Positions 9,310-12,596 of a stretch of DNA of 12,596 bases are shown one piece after another. The stretch comes from Larix sibirica. Its lineage: Eukaryota; Streptophyta; Pinopsida; Pinales; Pinaceae. The stretch is taken from positions 1-12,596 of the forward strand of contig NWUY0300097502.1 in NCBI GenBank assembly GCA_004151065.3, written 5' to 3'. How positions within the stretch are numbered: the first letter of the stretch is position 1; every line of letters starts with the position of its first letter. The notes beneath the pieces were generated by a model. The model saw only the letters and a list, made by a program, of their open reading frames with translations. It made no database searches and was not told where the DNA came from. The position numbers and the translations under genes are program-made.

Positions 9310-9339
9310 AAGAAAATATATAATCATATATATTTTCTT
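9310..9339. repeat. Perfect 13-bp inverted repeat (hairpin)
   Basis: The arms AAGAAAATATATA (9310-9322) and TATATATTTTCTT (9327-9339) are exact reverse complements with a four-base loop (ATCA). It lies between the integrase end and the downstream reading frame. It is AT-only apart from one pair, so the fold is weak. Its function is unknown. Confidence 0.7.
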
Positions 9340-9344
9340 AAAAA

Positions 9345-9787
9345 ATGGCTTTTGGGACTAGAGCATTCAAGTAAAATGGGTTGTAAGAGGAAACTATGTC
9401 GGTGATATAGATGCTTGTGGGAAGGAGAGTGATGCCTTTGGTGTTAGAGATGAGGACAACACCTTAACATTTATTTAGATTGCAAATTGTTTCTTATGGC
9501 GTTGTTCCTAAGTAAAGAAAATGTATGAAAATGATGGAATAAATGAACCTCATACTTTGGCTTACATAGAATAATTGGAAGATTACCTTGAGACTGCTAT
9601 CTATTGTTCATATTTTTCAAAAAGAAAAGATTTTGATGTGAAACCCATATAAAAGGAGGAAATTATATTCTATAGAAGAATTTATATTAAATACTCTAAT
9701 GAAAATATTCAAGTAATTTTGAAAGATATAAATAACTGTTTCATCCCACGTGTCTCCATTTGTTATGCCCACAACAAATCCCATTAA
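9345..9787 (+). pseudogene. Decayed reading frame of unknown function between integrase and the 3' LTR
   Basis: From about 9371 one frame runs 139 codons to TAA 9785 with only four internal stops (TAG 9476, TAA 9509, TAA 9572, TAA 9650). In DNA this AT-rich, random sequence should hold roughly ten. The translation looks like real protein: ESDAFGVRDEDNTLTFI, NCFLWRC, YENDGINEPHTLAYIE, LEDYLETAIYCSYFSKRKDF and YSNENIQVILKDINNCF. A likely start is ATG 9345 (MAFGTRAFK), joined through a shift near 9371. The product would be about 145 residues, acidic, cysteine-containing and without a clear signal peptide or membrane segment, so it does not look like a typical envelope protein. It ends 26 bases before the presumed 3' LTR. 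I do not recognise the family. Confidence 0.5.
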
Positions 9788-9813
9788 TTTTTTTCCTTGG
9801 GAAAAAATTAAAT
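9784..9813 (+). promoter_or_regulatory. Hairpin and candidate polypurine tract before the 3' LTR
   Basis: TTAATTTTTTTCC (9784-9796) pairs with GGGAAAAAATTAA (9799-9811), 12 of 13 positions plus a G-T wobble, around a two-base loop. The right arm is the purine-rich run GGGAAAAAATTAAA directly before TG at 9814-9815, where LTR similarity begins. That is where the plus-strand primer should lie. Another candidate, AAAAGGAGGAAA (9651-9662), is more purine-pure but about 150 bases too early. Confidence 0.45.
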
Positions 9814-10301
9814 TGCCCCCTACTTAATTTGGATTATTAGTGAATTGGAATAAGAGGTCTTTGGAGCTTGGTAGTTTCTATTATACTAATTAATAGTCTT
9901 TGGCTTTGATAGCAATCTCATTATTTCAAAGTTTTAATCATGGATTATTGCCTTCTGATCGGACTTGACATATGTGATTTACACTGTTCCTTTCTCGGAG
10001 TCACATCAAATCTCGCCCAACATTGCTCATCCGATATAACTTTTATTGGACTCATGGCCATCGGACTTATGGTTTCATATCAGAATTTTCAAATTAGATA
10101 TGTTCTAATCATTATAATTTTGCAGATTCTAATGATTCGTATCTAATCTATCTCATCCGATACCTTATATTGGACCATCCTCATTGATTTTATGTGCTAA
10201 TCGTTGTAAAACTTATTCTTGACAAACTCATCCCGACATATCCTTTTGAATCTATCATTTCATTTGATTCATTTTGGAATAGTTATGTTCAATAGCCACT
10301 G

Positions 10302-10307
10302 CACGTG
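10302..10307. promoter_or_regulatory. G-box (CACGTG), 3' LTR
   Basis: Counterpart of the hexamer at 921-926, within the same conserved block (GCACGTGAGACT, then CCACTAATTCT). Its retention in both diverged copies may reflect function before insertion or chance. Confidence 0.4.
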
Positions 10308-10599
10308 AGACTAGGGCCGCCACTAATTCTCCCTCGTGTTAGCATTGATTGCTGAGAGTAAGGTTTTTAAATGTAATAGGGATTATTTTTCCATTGATAT
10401 TTACCCTTGATCTCTAATTTAATTATTAAAAAAATTAATGTTTCTCTCTCACTAGTCTACTACCTGGAATTTGTTAGATTACTTGCTCAAAGTTAAGGTA
10501 GAATTGATTGGAGCTAATGTTCCTGCACTGACTTGCTTTATTTTATTAAATTGGGTATTATTGATGCTTGTTTTTTACTATAGGATTCCAATATTGACA

Positions 10600-11472
10600 A
10601 TGTTGAAAGTTCAAGGTTGCAAGGGAGAAACAAAAAGGAGTGAGGTAGAAGAAACTTCCCACCAGGGGAAGGACATGGACTCAACGTTACTGATCGACAC
10701 AAATAATTTTAAAGGGTTCCATGGTTGTCTAGAATGGGATGAAATGTATAGGATTTTTGTCAATGATGAATTCTTGATGGATGATGAAGATCTTTCTATG
10801 TTTCAGAACATCAAGAAGAGAGAGCTCTACTCTATCACCACTAGGTTTGTAGTCTGACCGTATAATGATCTAGTGAGATGGATATTTGACCATATTGATC
10901 TCAGGACCAACTTTGTGATTAATGGGGTGAGAATTTCTATAGCATATTTACAACTAGATGCTATTGGTCGGATGTACAAGATGCGAAATCTTGAAGTTTG
11001 ATTGAGTAAACAGTTCATGGACACATTTAGAGTAGAAAACTCTAGTTTAGTTTAAATTGTTAAAGAGAGGTGGAGCGGAGAGAAGACTGCCACTGAAAAG
11101 GAAAATCAGATATACTCAGTTCAATAATTCAAATGCCTATTCTGATTGTTAGCTGCTATGATATGCATATTATACAGTGAAGATGGCTGTACTCACTTCA
11201 AATTGGAATAGACTCCATCATTACATCACGTAGCCGAAACATGCCAAGTATTCAATTGGGAGCATATCCTAATTTTCAACCTTATGAACGTTGTGAGAGA
11301 AACCAAAGAGGTACCAGGGGAAAAAAACTTAGGTTTTTGCATGCCTGCTTATTTGATTGATTCAATTTGTTCTTCAAATTCATTTCCTCTGATTGGTTGG
11401 AACTAGATCCCTAGTGTGCCCCTTGTACATGTCTATTGTAATGAACTTATGGGGCCCATAAAACCTTTGTAA
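10600..11472 (+). pseudogene. Decayed LTR-encoded protein of unknown function, 3' LTR copy
   Basis: The best-preserved copy of the LTR frame. It starts at ATG 10600 (MLKVQGCKGETKRSE), and one frame leads to TAA 11470, 290 codons, with internal stops at 10855, 10999, 11053, 11125, 11143, 11209 and 11404. The frame is also open upstream to 10471, but that part lies in intron- or leader-like T-rich DNA. Motifs: MYRIFVNDEFLMDDEDL, YNDLVRWIFDHIDL, then AAMICILYSEDGCTHFKLE, QVFNWEHIL, FNLMNVVRETKEVPG, LIDSICSSNSF and VHVYCNELMGP. Against the 5' copy, 10600-11127 and 1221-1748 are both exactly 528 bases. Stops 11125 and 11143 are shared by both copies; the others are not. Function and family are unknown. 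Confidence 0.62.
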
Positions 11473-11488
11473 AATTTTTATTTGAAGG

Positions 11489-11494
11489 AATAAA
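11489..11494 (+). terminator. Possible polyadenylation signal in the 3' LTR
   Basis: AATAAA lies 16 bases after the stop of the LTR frame, conserved with 2104-2109. It could end the element transcript or an LTR-internal one. Confidence is low in AT-rich DNA. Confidence 0.3.
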
Positions 11495-12076
11495 AGGACA
11501 AAAGGACGCACAACCGTTGGCTATTCCACTATGTATATTTAATAATTTTATTTTATTACTATTAGTGCCAATTGATTATAGTGAGCATTATGCATATAAA
11601 TTTCTTCCGTGTACATTATATATTTTAATTAATTGTTCAATGGATGCAAAGGCAATGGTTCAAATTTAATAATAATTCTTTAATAATGTATTTGTTTCAT
11701 TGATAATTTAACTTGTTGATAGCAATGTGAATTTCTTCCTATGTTTTCAACATTATATTCTTTACTTTGCATCCAACCCTATTTAATCATAGCTCCTGAT
11801 TAGGATTATAATAGATTACATTAACATTTCATGTAGGTTAAATTATGTTAGTGATTGATTTGATAATTCATTTTAAGTAAGCGTAAAACCGTAATTAGTT
11901 ATTAGATTTTTCTTCTAGTATAGGATTCACAGAGAACGACATTGTTAAAATTCTTAGTGGCAATAAGGCACACATACTAGTTAGATATTGTTCTTCCAAA
12001 TGAGAGTGAGGATATTTGGGACTCACCTTGGGATTTCTCCCTCATTATTGACCTGGGTCATTTCATCCCGTCAACA

Positions 12077-12314
12077 TAAAACTTACATGACGGTTGGGTA
12101 TCATGGACGTCACTTAGGCATGCATAGTTCACATCAAATTACAAAATTTTTCTGGGTTATGCTGTATTTCAAATTGGGTTTTACATACATGCTTGGAAAT
12201 GGCCATCTGAATGCCCTAATGCTATATTTGGACATTGAAAATATAGAAATTAATGAAAATATATTCATAGTTTGTGTTATATAAAATGGGTTGGATGAGA
12301 TATATTCTATTTAC
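12077..12314. other. Right flank, probable intron of the adjacent transporter gene
   Basis: This sequence lies beyond the LTR end and has no counterpart after the 5' LTR. An open + strand frame crosses the LTR end (11988-12284) but has no protein character. If the - strand exon at 12315-12496 is real, these bases are the 5' part of its first intron. Confidence 0.4.
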
Positions 12315-12496
12315 TTATCAATGGAAAATGCAAATGAGATCAACAGAGTTGCACCCAAAGCACTATTGTAAACAATAAACACAAAATGGTTCATTACTTT
12401 AGAGAAAGCAACTTTGCTGAGTGTGGTAAATCCCACATCGAAGCACTCCAATGAAATCATCATTGCAAATGCAAAGAATGAGTACATGGAACCCAT
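12315..12496 (-). CDS. First exon of a WAT1-related (MtN21/UMAMIT, EamA-type) transporter, partial
   Basis: ATG at 12496-12494 (- strand, context AAAAAATGGG) opens a 60-codon exon resembling the N-terminus of plant WAT1-related membrane transporters. The first membrane helix is FFAFAMMISLECFDVGF, followed by TTLSKVAFSKVMNHFVF, then a second helix IVYNSALGATLLISFAF. The family pattern of Glu-Cys in helix 1, Lys-Ala in the loop and Val-Tyr before helix 2 is recognisable. The family has ten helices and about 350-400 residues, so most of the gene is missing from the window. After ATTGATAA the sequence GTAAATAG is a good splice donor (GT at 12314-12313); without splicing a stop follows at once (12313-12311). 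Known members move amino acids or auxin; substrate cannot be told here. It could be a pseudogene fragment. Confidence 0.6.
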
Positions 12497-12596
12497 TTTT
12501 TAGTTCTCTTTCCTTCCCTCTACCTTCTATCAAATAACAACCAACTTTGCATAATGTTTTACCCACTTCTACAATGTATCCTATATCATTAAGAAA
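12497..12596 (-). promoter_or_regulatory. Upstream leader of the transporter exon
   Basis: Read on the - strand, the bases before the ATG are purine-rich (GAAGGTAGAGGGAAGGAAAG), as in many plant 5' leaders with GA-rich tracts. No TATA box is evident within the 100 bases present. The promoter probably lies beyond the window. Confidence 0.3.

Larger units (their letters stand above)
32..12076 (+). mobile_element. Degenerate Ty3/gypsy LTR retrotransposon with long LTRs
   Basis: A class I retroelement that moved by reverse transcription of its RNA and integration of the DNA copy. Two direct repeats of over 2.2 kb (32-2732 and 9814-12076) enclose gag, protease, RNase H-like, reverse transcriptase, RNase H and integrase remnants, all on the + strand. 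Integrase after reverse transcriptase is the gypsy order, not copia. A GPF-type integrase C-terminus without a visible chromodomain, the extra RNase H and the extra reading frame before the 3' LTR suggest a non-chromovirus lineage near Tat/Athila; that placement is inference. Every frame carries stops or frameshifts, so this copy cannot move by itself. No clear tRNA primer site or target duplication was found, so outer ends are accurate only to tens of bases. Confidence 0.93.
9814..12076 (+). repeat. 3' long terminal repeat
   Basis: Direct repeat of 32-2732, starting TGCCCCCTACTTAATTTGG and ending TCAACA. Blocks line up in the same order: T-rich start, G-box (10302), coding-like frame (10600-11472), AATAAA (11489), and the CTTAGTGGCAATA and GGGACTCACCTTGG tail (near 11954 and 12018). 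In a new insertion the LTRs are identical. Here, by hand, an ungapped 528-base block differs at about 100 positions, and other parts also carry indels. The start could instead be 9761 (TGTTATGCCC). Confidence 0.88.

Noticed and set aside
9940-10146. 68-codon frame at the start of the 3' LTR
   Set aside because: The matching 5' LTR region differs greatly in length and shows no corresponding frame, so nothing suggests coding.
12091-12106. TTGGGTATCATGG-like stretch resembling a methionine tRNA primer site
   Set aside because: It lies outside the element to the right of the 3' LTR, has mismatches, and there is no second element following it in the window.
11988-12284. 98-codon + strand frame crossing the 3' LTR end
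   Set aside because: It spans the boundary between element and flank, has no domain-like features, and would require an accidental fusion.
1-12596. tRNA, rRNA, CRISPR arrays, bacterial operons
   Set aside because: No such structures were seen; the composition and content are those of a plant nuclear repeat region.

Overview
The window is AT-rich, non-bacterial DNA dominated by one old, heavily mutated LTR retrotransposon of the Ty3/gypsy type. It lies on the + strand from about 32 to 12076. Pol protein motifs, an RNase H-type domain placed before the reverse transcriptase, very long LTRs and a WAT1/MtN21-type plant transporter exon in the right flank all point to a seed plant. A large, repeat-rich gymnosperm (conifer-like) genome fits best, but the species cannot be fixed from the sequence.

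Layout, left to right: a few bases of flank (1-31); the 5' LTR (about 32-2732); a decayed gag region (2769 to about 4560); a decayed pol region in the order protease (4814-5250), RNase H-like domain (5437-6044), reverse transcriptase (6178-6918), gypsy-type RNase H (7042-7640) and integrase (about 7790-8950); a non-coding stretch with a perfect hairpin (8951-9344); a further decayed reading frame of unknown function (9345-9787); a purine tract and hairpin (9784-9813); the 3' LTR (about 9814-12076); right flank; and on the - strand the first exon of a putative WAT1-related transporter gene (12496 down to 12315).

No element gene is intact. Each domain still reads in long single frames broken by isolated stops and a few frameshifts, and many catalytic residues remain. 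A hand comparison of one ungapped 528-base LTR block gives roughly 100 differences (about 19%), so the insertion is ancient.

Two things go beyond a routine dead gypsy element. First, each LTR carries its own protein-like reading frame of about 290 codons. Over its first 176 codons the two copies have exactly equal length and no shared stop codon, so the source element carried an open frame inside its LTR. Second, another protein-like frame lies between integrase and the 3' LTR, the place where some plant gypsy elements keep extra genes. Neither product is recognised.

The right-flank exon points leftwards, toward the element. The retrotransposon may therefore sit inside the first intron of that gene, in opposite orientation.
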